DNA of 64,000 bases, from positions 62,001 to 126,000 of the forward strand of contig NZ_JAALGD010000011.1 of NCBI RefSeq assembly GCF_011059135.1, read 5' to 3'. Shown in pieces: positions 54,621-63,070 of this stretch (position 1 is the stretch's first letter; every line of letters begins with the position of its first letter). The notes under the pieces were generated by a model. It ran no database searches. It was not told where the DNA came from and saw only the letters and a program-made list of their open reading frames with translations. The position numbers and the translations under genes are program-made. The stretch comes from Brevibacillus sp. SYP-B805 (lineage in GTDB: Bacteria; Bacillota; Bacilli; Brevibacillales; Brevibacillaceae).

Positions 54621-56060
54621 ATGAGTCACAACAACAAATGGGGTTTTTGGCTGCTGACGGCCTTCGTCGTCGGCAACATGGTCGGCTCCGGTATCTTTAT
54701 GCTGCCGAGCACGCTGGCCCAAACAGCCAGCCCGCTGGGAGTCACGCTGGCCTGGATGTTGACCGGGTTTGGCGTCCTGATGATCGCCCTGGTCTTTGGC
54801 AATCTCTCCGTTCGCCGACCCGAATTGACGGCCGGTCCGCAAAGCTATGCCCGCGCGCTGTTCCGTTCCCCTCAAACCGGCAACATGGCGGGGTTCAGCA
54901 TGGTCTGGGGATACTGGATCGCCAACGCCTCCGGGAACGTTGCCGTCATCACCACCTTTGCCGGATATCTTTCCGCCTTTTTCCCGGTCATGAAAGAGAA
55001 GTCGATCCTGTTTCACTTCTTTGGCATCCCGATGGAAACAGGCAAATTCATCACCTTTCTGGTTTGTTCGGCGCTGCTGTGGGGCATTCACGCCATCCTG
55101 ATCCGCGGCCTGTCGGGTGCGGGCAAACTTAATTTCATCGCGACGTTTACCAAAGTCCTGGGCTTTGCGCTCTTTATCGGGGCTGCGCTCTCCGTGTTCG
55201 ATGCCAAAAACCTGGGAGCCTGGTACACACCCGTCACCGACAGCGATGGCATCACGCACAACCTGTGGAGCCAGGTGACCACGGCCGCCCTGTCCACCCT
55301 GTGGGCGTTTGTCGGCATCGAATCGGCCGTGGTTCTGTCCGGCCGCGCCCGGTCGCAGCGCGACGTCAAAAAAGCGACCATCGCGGGCCTTGTCATCGCC
55401 GTCATCATCTATTTGGCGATCACGATGCTGACGATGGGGGTTCTCCCTCAGGAAGTGCTGAAAGCTTCCGATAAACCGCTGGTGGACGCCCTGACCTTTG
55501 TGATCGGCAATACCGGGGCAACCTTGATGGCGCTGCTGGCGATTACCTCCCTGCTGGGAACGGCGATCGGCTGGATCCTGCTTGGAACGGAAGCGCCGTT
55601 CCAAGGTGCACAGTCGGGCATGTTCCCTGCTTTTCTCGGGAAGGTGAATCGGCACGGCAGCCCGATCGCTGCACTCACCGCGACCAACCTGATCTCGCAG
55701 CTCTTTATTTTTTCGACCGTGTCGAACACCATTGCGGAGGCGTTCCAATTCGTGATCACCATCGCCACGCTGGCATCCCTGATGCCCTATCTGGTGTCGG
55801 CCGTGTATCAGCTGAAGCTGGTGGTGACGGGAGAAACCTACCGTGGCGAACGGCCCGGCGTGAGAGCGGGAGACGGTCTGGTGGCCCTGCTGGCCGTCGT
55901 CTATGCGGTCTGGGTGATCAAGAGCGGCACCTCCGATATGAAAACCTTGCTGTTCGGACTGGGGCTGTTTGCGGTCGGACTGCTCTTCTACCCGTTCATG
56001 ACCAGAAGGAGCGCCAGGACGAACGAAACCCTGCCCTCCGCTGCGGCAGAGTTAAAATAA
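54621..56060 (+). CDS. amino acid permease (APC family), probably lysine transporter
   Basis: A 479-residue membrane protein with about 12 hydrophobic segments. GFWLLTAFVVGNMVGSGIFMLPS is the first helix of the APC family; it resembles the arginine/ornithine antiporter and YvsH-type group. The start follows AGGAGGAAAACATC. It is the only gene after a lysine riboswitch, which makes lysine uptake the likely role; an exchanger or other basic amino acid is possible. Its own terminator follows. Confidence 0.88.
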   Translation: MSHNNKWGFWLLTAFVVGNMVGSGIFMLPSTLAQTASPLGVTLAWMLTGFGVLMIALVFGNLSVRRPELTAGPQSYARALFRSPQTGNMAGFSMVWGYWIANASGNVAVITTFAGYLSAFFPVMKEKSILFHFFGIPMETGKFITFLVCSALLWGIHAILIRGLSGAGKLNFIATFTKVLGFALFIGAALSVFDAKNLGAWYTPVTDSDGITHNLWSQVTTAALSTLWAFVGIESAVVLSGRARSQRDVKKATIAGLVIAVIIYLAITMLTMGVLPQEVLKASDKPLVDALTFVIGNTGATLMALLAITSLLGTAIGWILLGTEAPFQGAQSGMFPAFLGKVNRHGSPIAALTATNLISQLFIFSTVSNTIAEAFQFVITIATLASLMPYLVSAVYQLKLVVTGETYRGERPGVRAGDGLVALLAVVYAVWVIKSGTSDMKTLLFGLGLFAVGLLFYPFMTRRSARTNETLPSAAAELK

Positions 56061-56063
56061 CGA

Positions 56064-56095
56064 GAAGCACCCAGTCACGGGTGCTTCATTTTTTT
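56064..56095 (+). terminator. terminator of the permease gene
   Basis: GAAGCACCC-AGTCAC-GGGTGCTTC followed by ATTTTTTT. Confidence 0.92.
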
Positions 56096-56104
56096 GAACG
56101 TAAA

Positions 56105-56134
56105 CAAAAAAACGCCTGGACAATGCCAGACGTT
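56105..56134 (-). terminator. terminator of the tRNA transcript
   Basis: On the minus strand AACGTCTGG-CATTGT-CCAGGCGTT followed by TTTTTT, about 20 nt past tRNA-Thr. Confidence 0.85.
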
Positions 56135-56150
56135 CTTGGGGAAGATGTGA

Positions 56151-56226
56151 TGGTGCCGGCGATAGGAATCGAACCCACAACCCCCTGATTACAAGTCAGG
56201 TGCTCTACCAATTGAGCTACACCGGC
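56151..56226 (-). tRNA. tRNA-Thr(TGT)
   Basis: The minus strand reads GCCGGTGTAGCTCAATTGG, then the anticodon stem-loop CTGACTTGTAATCAG, GGTTCGATTCC and GCCGGC plus an encoded CCA. The anticodon TGT decodes ACA (Thr). Seventy-six nucleotides with CCA. It follows tRNA-Ser by 9 nt, so they are probably cotranscribed. Confidence 0.95.
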
Positions 56227-56235
56227 GCGTATGGA

Positions 56236-56328
56236 TGGCGGATGGGGTGGGATTTGAACCCACGAGACGGCTCAACACCGCCTACACGATTTCCAATCGT
56301 GCTCCTTCGGCCACTCGGACACCCATCC
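56236..56328 (-). tRNA. tRNA-Ser(GGA)
   Basis: The minus strand reads GGATGGGTGTCCGAGTGG, then the anticodon stem-loop CACGATTGGAAATCGTG, a long variable arm typical of serine tRNAs, GGTTCAAATCC and an encoded CCA. The anticodon GGA decodes TCC/TCT (Ser). Ninety-three nucleotides with CCA. First of the two-gene tRNA transcript. Confidence 0.95.
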
Positions 56329-56363
56329 ACGTAGCGAACTTGTCATGTTTAGAGACAAACATG

Positions 56364-56392
56364 AGTATACAATGTTATTCATGGAAAAGCAA
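56364..56392 (-). promoter_or_regulatory. sigma-A promoter of the tRNA pair
   Basis: On the minus strand TTGCTT, 17 bp, TATACT, about 35 nt upstream of tRNA-Ser. Confidence 0.7.
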
Positions 56393-56510
56393 CGGTCATT
56401 TTTGTGGCAGGTCGGTTCTTATTTTCCCCTGCGCTTGGGCAAGCTATCTGGTGGGAGCACGCTGCCCCCCTTCCGGCAAAACCGCATTTTCCGCCAATGG
56501 AGGAACAACG

Positions 56511-56642
56511 ATGGATCCCTTGCGCATTCCCGAAGAATCGGATCAGCTCCTGTATGACTTGTATGAGATCTATTATCCTCCCCGTGATGAGGAGATGTAC
56601 CAGGATTTCATGGATTGGTCGGAGTGGACGGATCCGATGTAA
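56511..56642 (+). CDS. 43-residue acidic hypothetical protein
   Basis: The product reads MDPLRIPEESDQLLYDLYEI, ending FMDWSEWTDPM; strongly acidic, rich in aromatic residues. GGAGGAACAACG precedes the ATG. No family recognised. It stands alone between tRNA genes and threonine aldolase and ends at a palindromic repeat. Confidence 0.55.
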   Translation: MDPLRIPEESDQLLYDLYEIYYPPRDEEMYQDFMDWSEWTDPM

Positions 56643-56648
56643 GAAACC

Positions 56649-56690
56649 CCCGCCCGGCGCAAGCCATCGCTGCGCCGGGCGAGGCTCCGA
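56649..56690. repeat. GC-rich palindromic repeat, also likely terminator
   Basis: CGCCCGGCGCA (56651-56661) and TGCGCCGGGCG (56671-56681) form an 11-bp stem. Its left 16 bases recur at 50920, and its tail GGGCGAGGCTCCGA matches 47288-47301. It lies just after the 43-residue gene; there is no T tract on the + strand. Confidence 0.65.
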
Positions 56691-56728
56691 ACCCTCTTCA
56701 TGATGCGATCCACATGTTCGGACGCAGG

Positions 56729-57757
56729 CTATCCGATCACTCTCTCCACGATATTGAGCGTTTCCGCTATATCGCTGTCCCCAATATGGTAATGCGTCGT
56801 GAAGCGCACCAGATATTCATCAAAATCCGTCGCCCGTACGCCGTAAGCCGCCAGTTTGTCCAAAAATTCAACCGCCGTATACCCTGTCGCCCTGGTGTCG
56901 ACCAATACGATATTGGTCTCGACCGGGTAGACGGTCAGCGGCAGCTTCGAGAGGCCGGCCGCCAGTTCCTTTGCCCTTCGGTGATCTTCCGCCAAACGAT
57001 CCACCATCTCGGTGAGGGCCACAATGCCGGGAGCCGCCATGTAACCAGCCTGCCGCATGCCGCCGCCCAGCTTCTTTCGCCACCATCTCGCCTCTTCAAT
57101 AAACGCGCGGGAGCCTGCCAGAATGGAGCCCATGGGTGCGCACAAGCCTTTGGACAGACAGATCTGGACCGAATCGGTATAACGGGCAAACTCTTCCGCT
57201 TTCCGTCCCAGCGCCACGGCGGCATGAAACAGGCGCGCCCCATCCAGATGAACGGCAACGCCTCTCTCCTTGGCCGCCTGATACACGCCGCGCATCTGCT
57301 CCGGCGTGATGACGGCGCCCCCCGCCCGGTTATGGGTATTTTCCATGCAGACCAGTGCGGTGCGCGGATAATGGATGTTTTTGCCGCGAATGGCCCGCTT
57401 CACCTGCTCCGGATCCAGGGCGCCCCGGCTGCCGGGGAGGGTTCTGGTCTGCACGCCTGCCAATGCCGCTACCGCCCCGCTCTCATAATAAAAAATATGG
57501 GAATCCGCCTCCAGAATCACTTCGTCCCCGCTGCGGCAGTGGGTTAATACCGCCACCTGGTTTCCCTGTGTGCCGCTTGTGACGAACAGCGCCGCTTCCT
57601 TTCCCAGGATCTCGGCGGCCATGCTCTCCAGCCGGTTGACGGTGGGATCCTCCCCGTATACGTCATCGCCCACTTCCGCTTCCACCATCGCCTTCAGCAT
57701 GGCTTCCGTCGGCTTGGTAACCGTATCGCTGCGCAAATCGATGATTGGCCGCTGCAC
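56729..57757 (-). CDS. ltaE: low-specificity L-threonine aldolase
   Basis: A 342-residue PLP enzyme. IIDLRSDTVTKPTEAMLKAM is the conserved N-terminus, VGDDVYGEDPTVNRLE and the HLDGARLF motif follow, and the Schiff-base lysine is Lys203 in CLSKGLCAPMGS. It cleaves threonine or allo-threonine to glycine and acetaldehyde. The GTG start follows AGGGGACGTGGAAAA. It is monocistronic. Confidence 0.9.
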   Translation of the reverse strand: MQRPIIDLRSDTVTKPTEAMLKAMVEAEVGDDVYGEDPTVNRLESMAAEILGKEAALFVTSGTQGNQVAVLTHCRSGDEVILEADSHIFYYESGAVAALAGVQTRTLPGSRGALDPEQVKRAIRGKNIHYPRTALVCMENTHNRAGGAVITPEQMRGVYQAAKERGVAVHLDGARLFHAAVALGRKAEEFARYTDSVQICLSKGLCAPMGSILAGSRAFIEEARWWRKKLGGGMRQAGYMAAPGIVALTEMVDRLAEDHRRAKELAAGLSKLPLTVYPVETNIVLVDTRATGYTAVEFLDKLAAYGVRATDFDEYLVRFTTHYHIGDSDIAETLNIVERVIG

Positions 57758-57881
57758 TTTTCCACGTCCCCTCGTTTTTCATGATTGTTTCATAAGAACA
57801 ACAATTCCGCCAATTGCCACGAGAAACCTCTCTCTGTTAAGATGGGAGAAACCACTTTAAAAGAATAGGAGAAAAAAACCG

Positions 57882-58184
57882 ATGAAATGCAAGATTACCC
57901 GCAATGCGGCAAAACAGCTGCAGGAAGTACTGGCCCAGGAAGAAGACAAGGAGCTCAAGCTGCGCGTCTACATCACCCACAAGCACGGGAACCACGCGCA
58001 CTACGGCCTGGCGTTGGACAAACCGACCGAAGATGACGTGGTCGTTACCACCGACAAGGAGATCGATGTCATTCTGAAAAAGGATGAGGATCTGCTCGAC
58101 GGCGTGGTGATCGATTATCTGTACCTGCCGGAAGAAGGCTATGTGATCACCAATCCGTCAAAAGGCAATACAGGCGATCATTGA
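57882..58184 (+). CDS. HesB/IscA-fold protein lacking cluster cysteines
   Basis: A 100-residue protein. CKITRNAAKQLQEVLAQ at the start and DGVVIDYLYLPEEGYVITNPS near the end fit the HesB/IscA (A-type iron-sulfur carrier) fold. The three cysteines that bind the cluster are missing: the usual GGCSG loop reads HGNHAHYG and the C-terminal CGCG is replaced by NTGDH. The only Cys is at residue 3. It therefore cannot bind a cluster the usual way; His residues in the loop might bind metal (inference). AGGAG with a 10-nt gap precedes the ATG. Confidence 0.68.
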   Translation: MKCKITRNAAKQLQEVLAQEEDKELKLRVYITHKHGNHAHYGLALDKPTEDDVVVTTDKEIDVILKKDEDLLDGVVIDYLYLPEEGYVITNPSKGNTGDH

Positions 58185-58201
58185 TCTTTCGCCCATGCCG
58201 G

Positions 58202-58239
58202 AACGCGGGCCAACCCCTATGGGGAGACCCGCGTTTTTT
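58202..58239 (+). terminator. terminator of the HesB-like gene
   Basis: AACGCGGG and CCCGCGTT with an inner CCCC/GGGG stem, followed by TTTTTT. It overlaps the last codons of convergent helD. Confidence 0.85.
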
Positions 58240-60454
58240 CCTGCTGCAGAAGCGGTGTCAATCGACTGTTGACACAGGTGATCAGCAGCCGGTGTACCGG
58301 ACGGGTCATGGCGACATAGAGCAGCTTGGCGTCCCATTCCGTCAGACCGTAGTGCTCGTCATCCGCATCCAGCAGAATGACGGCGTCGAACTGCAGCCCT
58401 TTGGTCACATAGGCCGGCATGATGGTGACGCCTCCGGGAAACTCCGTATCTTTGCTGTTCACCAGCGCGATATCCGGTATGGAGGGCTTCAGCGCCTTAT
58501 ATGCCTTTTTCCCTTCCTCCATCGTCTTGCTGACGATGGCAACCGTCTGCAAACCCTCTTTCCTGAATGCTTCCACCCGCCGTACAATGTCCGCCCACAA
58601 GGCGTCGCGGGCTGCATAATGCACGATCTCCGGCTCCGCGCCATGCCGCAGGACCGGTTTCGCTTTGACCTCCTGCGGCAGTTCGATCTGATGCAGTACC
58701 GTGTTGGCCAACTTCATGATTTCAATGGTGGAACGATAGCTTTGTTCCAGCGTGTAAAAAGCGGCCGCCTCCCCGGCGAAAACGCCCTGCAGCAGCTCAT
58801 CCCAGGAGGAGAGTCCGCGGTAGGCGTGAATCCCCTGGGCGATATCCCCCACGATGGTGACGGATTGACGTTTGGACATCAGCGCCACAATGGCGATTTC
58901 CAGCGGGCTCAAATCCTGCGCCTCGTCGACCACCGCGTGATCAAAGGGCTCCGTTCCGCCCAACCCTTCCAGCAGATGTTTCAGATAAAGCAGCGGCGCA
59001 ATATCTTCCGCTTCCACCCGCTCTCCGGCGAAGAGGGCTGCCGATGTCTCTCCGACCACCCGCAGCGTCTCATCATCCACCGCAGGAGGCGCCAGCCTGC
59101 GCAGCAGCTCAGGGGTCGTAAGGATCTCCCGGTAGGCGGCAAATACATCCACAGACGGCCATGCTTCCAGGTAGCGGTCAAGAATCTGCTCGATCATCCG
59201 CTCAAACCGGGCCAACCCCTGCTTGTCGAGATCGATGCGCTGTTCGCGCAGATGGGCAAATACCCGTTTGTTCATTTCCTGTTTCAGCTGTTTCCGCAGC
59301 GCTTCCACCCTGGCCCGATACGGCAGATGGGAAAGCGCCCCGGCGAACAGGTCGCGTATCTCTTGGGCGGGAAGGGTGAACACCTGTTTCGTCTTGTTGT
59401 AGATAAACCGCAAATCCCGGAACGGAATCCGTTCGCGGATCAGATATTGCAGATAGGCGTCCAGCGTCTCCTTGCACGCGAGGGAGCCTTTGAACCGCAT
59501 CCGCTTCCAGGCTTTCTCCCGTTCCTCCCCGGGCGCTTCCTCAAAAAACAGCATGAGCGCCTTGGAGGGATCGAGGATGCGCCATCCCTTGGGCAGGATC
59601 GGCTTGACCAGCTTGGCCGCCCAATCCAGGAAGGTCGCTTGCTGGACATCATCCACCCCCAGCTCCGGCAGCACCTCGGAGATGTAATGGAGGAACAGCC
59701 GGTTGGGGGCAAACACCATGAACCGCTTCGAAGCGAGGGTGTCCTGATAGTTGTAGATCAAGTAGGACAGACGATGCAGCGCGATCGTCGTCTTCCCGCT
59801 CCCGGCCACCCCCTGGACGATGACGATTTTGTCCTTGTCCGCCCGAATGATCTCGTTCTGCTCCGCTTGAATCGTAGCCACAATGTCCTTCAGCCGGCTG
59901 TCGTTCGTCTGGTTGAGACTGGCCGCCAGGAACTCGTCGATATAGCCTTCTTCCAAAAATTCGTCAGGCGAACCCAACTCCCGGTTGATCGTCTCCTTCA
60001 GGGCGCCGTCGTAGATTCCCGTGATCTTTCCCTGGTCGATGGCGAAATTGCGCTTCAGCTTCACTTCCCCGCGCACGATGCCGTGTTTGGTACGGTAATA
60101 CGCATCCCGGCTCTCACCGCTGTAGTACAGGCTGGCGATGGGGGCGCGCCAGTCCACCACAATCGAGTCGAAGGTATCGCTGCGGACGATGCCGCGCTTC
60201 CCTATGTATACGCTGTCCGTCTCTCCCGTTTCATGCTTCAGGAAGTCGACGCGGCCAAAATATGGCTTCTCCCGCCCCTGATGTTCCAGGTAGCGGAGCT
60301 CCTTCGCCTTTTTGTAATTGACCACCTGCTTCACATAGTCGTCGGTCGGTTCCTTGATCTCTTCCCGCAGTAAGGCGATCTCCCTGTCGATCACGGAGAG
60401 GGTCTCTTCCAGTCTCTTCTGCTCCTCTCCATAATCCTTGTGCCGAACGGTCAT
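58217..60454 (-). CDS. helD: RNA polymerase recycling motor HelD
   Basis: About 745 residues. A long N-terminal coiled-coil (YGEEQKRLEETLSVIDREIALLREEI) leads to the superfamily 1 helicase-like core with Walker A GVAGSGKTT (near residue 218), DEAQDLSPLE as motif II, and VYVAMTRPVH-type motif VI at the end. HelD enters the RNA polymerase channels and removes nucleic acid with ATP, rather than unwinding DNA. ATG at 60454 was chosen because AAGGGGG lies 7 nt upstream; the ATG two codons earlier is on top of the ribosome site. Gram-positive class I type by its N-terminal arm. Confidence 0.88.
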   Translation of the reverse strand: MTVRHKDYGEEQKRLEETLSVIDREIALLREEIKEPTDDYVKQVVNYKKAKELRYLEHQGREKPYFGRVDFLKHETGETDSVYIGKRGIVRSDTFDSIVVDWRAPIASLYYSGESRDAYYRTKHGIVRGEVKLKRNFAIDQGKITGIYDGALKETINRELGSPDEFLEEGYIDEFLAASLNQTNDSRLKDIVATIQAEQNEIIRADKDKIVIVQGVAGSGKTTIALHRLSYLIYNYQDTLASKRFMVFAPNRLFLHYISEVLPELGVDDVQQATFLDWAAKLVKPILPKGWRILDPSKALMLFFEEAPGEEREKAWKRMRFKGSLACKETLDAYLQYLIRERIPFRDLRFIYNKTKQVFTLPAQEIRDLFAGALSHLPYRARVEALRKQLKQEMNKRVFAHLREQRIDLDKQGLARFERMIEQILDRYLEAWPSVDVFAAYREILTTPELLRRLAPPAVDDETLRVVGETSAALFAGERVEAEDIAPLLYLKHLLEGLGGTEPFDHAVVDEAQDLSPLEIAIVALMSKRQSVTIVGDIAQGIHAYRGLSSWDELLQGVFAGEAAAFYTLEQSYRSTIEIMKLANTVLHQIELPQEVKAKPVLRHGAEPEIVHYAARDALWADIVRRVEAFRKEGLQTVAIVSKTMEEGKKAYKALKPSIPDIALVNSKDTEFPGGVTIMPAYVTKGLQFDAVILLDADDEHYGLTEWDAKLLYVAMTRPVHRLLITCVNSRLTPLLQQEKTRVSP

Positions 60455-60493
60455 GAGCATGCCCCCTTAGTTTCCGGCTGTCGAACAGATGGC

Positions 60494-60856
60494 TTACCAA
60501 GCCTGAAGACGGCCCACCCACATGCCGACAAAGGCGGCAGCCAGGCCGACACCCACGCTGGTCAGCGCATAGACCGCCCCGCGTGCAACCTGCCCCTGCA
60601 GGAAGAAGGTAACCGTCTCCAATGAAAAGGTGGAAAACGTGGTGAATCCCCCCAACAGCCCCGTTGTGAGCAGCAGATAGAGCTGCGGCGGCCACTTCTC
60701 TTTTCCCCAGACAAAAAACAGGCCGATACAAAAGGAACCGAGAACGTTGGCCAGCCACGTTCCCCACGGCCATCCCGCCGCATTGGCGGCCAGGCCAAGC
60801 GCATAGCGCAGAAGCGACCCCGCCGCCCCTCCAACTGCAACCGCCAGCCATATCAT
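60494..60856 (-). CDS. crcB: fluoride channel protein CrcB/Fluc
   Basis: A 120-residue membrane protein with four helices. GGAAGSLLRYALG near the start and NVLGSFCIG, then GLLGGFTTFSTFSLE (the phenylalanine/Ser track), are the Fluc signatures. It exports toxic fluoride as a dual-topology dimer. AAGGAGGAGTGCTGG precedes the ATG. It is a single gene, whereas many Bacilli have a tandem pair; no fluoride riboswitch was found upstream. Confidence 0.9.
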   Translation of the reverse strand: MIWLAVAVGGAAGSLLRYALGLAANAAGWPWGTWLANVLGSFCIGLFFVWGKEKWPPQLYLLLTTGLLGGFTTFSTFSLETVTFFLQGQVARGAVYALTSVGVGLAAAFVGMWVGRLQAW

Positions 60857-60886
60857 CCAGCACTCCTCCTTCGTTGTAGCAGAAAA

Positions 60887-60917
60887 AGACATCCAGTCAA
60901 AACGTGAATGGATGCCT
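60887..60917 (-). terminator. terminator of ynzC
   Basis: On the minus strand GCATCCATTCA and TGACTGGATGTC form a stem followed by TTTTTC, past the DUF896 stop codon. Confidence 0.75.
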
Positions 60918-60946
60918 TTCTCTACGACTCGGTGATAAGGTAGATA

Positions 60947-61144
60947 TTAATGCTTTGGACGCTGTTCATCAAGGTCTTCCACATAGCGGATGGCGTCAAG
61001 GTTCGCCTTGAGCGAGGCTCGGACCGCTTCAATGTATTTTTGCCGCAGCATTTGCTGCTCTTCCTTCTCTTCGGCAGTAAGCCCACTTTCCTTTGCTTTT
61101 TTGGCCAGCTCATTGATGCGCTTAATTTCTGCGTCTGTAACCAA
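60947..61144 (-). CDS. ynzC: DUF896 protein YnzC
   Basis: A 65-residue two-helix protein: EIKRINELAKKAKESGLTAEEKEEQQMLRQKYIEAVRASLK is the DUF896 core. A TTG start is proposed because GGAGGGGGTACATCC is placed for it. In Bacillus subtilis ynzC lies in the SOS-regulated yneA-yneB-ynzC operon; here it follows yneA, with yneB absent, so the LexA-controlled arrangement is partly kept. Function unknown. Confidence 0.82.
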   Translation of the reverse strand: MVTDAEIKRINELAKKAKESGLTAEEKEEQQMLRQKYIEAVRASLKANLDAIRYVEDLDEQRPKH

Positions 61145-61212
61145 AGGATGTACCCCCTCCACTCCGATGTCCGTCTATTATACCACAGAGCGGCGGGAGA
61201 ACAGGAAGCCAT

Positions 61213-61563
61213 TTATGAGGAAACGGGGATTTTCAGATTTTGTCCGGGATAGATGGTGACATCGTGCAACTGGTTGATCTCGATCAACTTGTCCACAAAA
61301 TCTCTGATATCGGTGCAGGACTGGTCGTGGTAGCGCTCGGCCAACGTCCACAGGCTGTCCCCTTTTTGGACCGTGACCAGCTGGTACGACACCCCTTCTT
61401 TTCCTGCATCCGCCGCAAAAACAAACCCGCTCAACAGATATGTACAGAAGCAGAACGCCAATAGGATCAACAAGGCTTGTCCCCGCGTGATCCTTCCCTT
61501 TCCGGATGGTGCTTGCGTGCAAACGCCCCTGTATCGGTACGGTTCCCGTGCGATTCTTCTCAT
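61213..61563 (-). CDS. yneA: cell division suppressor YneA-like (LysM)
   Basis: A 116-residue membrane-anchored protein. One helix ([21 protein letters not shown]) leads to an extracellular LysM-like domain ([21 protein letters not shown], then [21 protein letters not shown]). YneA delays septation after DNA damage in Bacillus. It is divergent from lexA across three LexA-box-like sites. The ATG (MRRIAREPY) follows GGAGGGGTCGTACCT. Confidence 0.85.
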   Translation of the reverse strand: MRRIAREPYRYRGVCTQAPSGKGRITRGQALLILLAFCFCTYLLSGFVFAADAGKEGVSYQLVTVQKGDSLWTLAERYHDQSCTDIRDFVDKLIEINQLHDVTIYPGQNLKIPVSS

Positions 61564-61577
61564 AGGTACGACCCCTC

Positions 61578-61657
61578 CAAACAAGTGTTCCCCTTCTTGA
61601 TTTCTATCATAAATGCGAACACTTGTTCATGTCAAGAAAAAAACGAACTTATGTTTG
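61578..61657. promoter_or_regulatory. LexA operators in the yneA/lexA divergent region
   Basis: CGAACACTTGTTCA (61616-61629) and CGAACTTATGTTTG (61644-61657) each match the Bacilli LexA consensus CGAACNNNNGTTCG at nine of the ten fixed positions. CAAACAAGTGTTCC (61578-61591) is a weaker third site close to the yneA start. Confidence 0.85.
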
Positions 61658-61683
61658 TCGAACGCAAGCTCCCATGGTATAAT
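61655..61683 (+). promoter_or_regulatory. lexA promoter
   Basis: TTGTCG, 17 bp, TATAAT; the -35 overlaps the second LexA box. Confidence 0.65.
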
Positions 61684-61716
61684 ATAGAAAACAGGAGCGA
61701 AGATAGAGGTGTCGTC

Positions 61717-62340
61717 ATGTCGAAACTTTCCAGCCGCCAACAATCGATTATTGATTTCATACGCAAAGAAGTAAGGGACAAGGGCTACCCGCCGTCCGTA
61801 CGAGAAATCGGCGAAGCGGTTGGTCTGGCTTCCAGTTCAACGGTCCACGGCCATCTCGCCCGTCTCGAAAAGAAGGGGCTGATTCGCCGCGATCCGACCA
61901 AACCCCGTGCGATTGAATTGTTAACTGACGAAGATCGCCATCAGGATGATATGGAAACGTCCATTGTCCGGGTGCCTGTCATCGGGAAAGTGACCGCCGG
62001 GCAGCCGATCACCGCTGTCGAACACGTAGAAGAATACTTCCCACTGCCGGAAAACGTGGTCTCTTCAGACAACGTGTACATGCTGCGCGTCTCCGGGGAC
62101 AGCATGATCGAAGCCGGCATCCTGGACGGCGACTATGTGATCGTCCGCCAGCAAAGCGTGGCGAACAACGGCGAGATCGTCGTTGCCATGACCGATGAAG
62201 ACGAAGCGACGGTAAAACGCTTTTTCAAGGAAAAAAACCATTTCCGCCTGCAGCCGGAAAACTCGACGATGGAGCCGATCATTCTCGACAAGGTCACCAT
62301 CCTGGGGAAAGTGATTGGAGTTTATCGCCTGTTCCACTAG
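61717..62340 (+). CDS. lexA: SOS repressor LexA
   Basis: A 207-residue repressor. The winged helix-turn-helix is in the first 70 residues ([33 protein letters not shown] and [18 protein letters not shown]). The self-cleavage site is Ala94-Gly95 in VTAGQP, with Ser129 (GDSMIEAG) and Lys167 (ATVKRFF) as the catalytic dyad. The start follows GAGGTGTCGTC. Autoregulated through the boxes upstream. Confidence 0.96.
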   Translation: MSKLSSRQQSIIDFIRKEVRDKGYPPSVREIGEAVGLASSSTVHGHLARLEKKGLIRRDPTKPRAIELLTDEDRHQDDMETSIVRVPVIGKVTAGQPITAVEHVEEYFPLPENVVSSDNVYMLRVSGDSMIEAGILDGDYVIVRQQSVANNGEIVVAMTDEDEATVKRFFKEKNHFRLQPENSTMEPIILDKVTILGKVIGVYRLFH

Positions 62341-62358
62341 GAATGACAGAGGCTTGAC

Positions 62359-62398
62359 AAAAACAACGCCGCGATGCAAGTACCGCGGCGTTGTTTTT
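62359..62398 (+). terminator. terminator of lexA
   Basis: AAAACAACGCCGCG and CGCGGCGTTGTTTTT, a strong symmetric hairpin usable from both sides. Confidence 0.9.
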
Positions 62399-62441
62399 CT
62401 GTTCGTATATTTTGGAGGGTTTAGGAGGGGAGTAATTGGGG

Positions 62442-62924
62442 TCAAGCCAAAAAGAACCAGATGATCATGATCACCTGCAGAATCAGCTTGACGACAGCGC
62501 TGCTGAGGAAAGCCACCAGGGAGCCGATCCCCACCTTGAACGCTTTTTCCGGCGATTGCTTTTGCACCAGCATCTCGATGCCGATGACAAACAGGAACGG
62601 CAGGATCAGCATGCCGAACGGCGGAAACAGAAACAAGCCGAGAATGATCCCTGCGATCGCCCCGAGCGACGACAGTTTTGATCCTCCGTATTTTTTGACG
62701 AAATAGAGATTGGTCATCAGGTCAGCCCCGTACAACAGCACACTCAAGACTGCCATCCCCCACCAAAAGGATGCCGGCAGTCCCGCTCCCGGCTCAGCCA
62801 GCACGAAATGATACAGGAGAAATCCCGCCCAGAGCAGGATGGTATCCGGCAGCACAGGAATGAAAATCCCTGCAAGACTTAGGGCAAACAACAGACCGAT
62901 GATGATCCACAGCACAATTTCCAA
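62442..62924 (-). CDS. DUF456 membrane protein (YqgC-like)
   Basis: About 160 residues, a hydrophobic protein of the DUF456 family. LSLAGIFIPVLPDTILLWAGFLLYHFVL, then GADLMTNLYFVKKYGGSKLSSLGAIAGIILGLFLFPP, carry its conserved proline-rich and glycine-rich segments and four to five helices. The TTG start with GGAGGATACCGAT fits better than upstream options. Function unknown. It is convergent with lexA. Confidence 0.75.
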   Translation of the reverse strand: MEIVLWIIIGLLFALSLAGIFIPVLPDTILLWAGFLLYHFVLAEPGAGLPASFWWGMAVLSVLLYGADLMTNLYFVKKYGGSKLSSLGAIAGIILGLFLFPPFGMLILPFLFVIGIEMLVQKQSPEKAFKVGIGSLVAFLSSAVVKLILQVIMIIWFFLA

Positions 62925-63070
62925 ATCGGTATCCTCCCATTTCAAATTACACGAGGAAATACGGATGACAGGGCAGAAGGTTTCACCAACCGTTCTTATG
63001 CTGCCCATTCCCCCCTCTGTCCATTGGCACGTTGTTGTGTCGGCATCCCTTGATGAAAGGAGCGATATGT

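Noticed and set aside
60857..60946. Fluoride riboswitch upstream of crcB
   Set aside because: The leader is short, is taken up by the ynzC terminator and lacks the conserved crcB-motif core.
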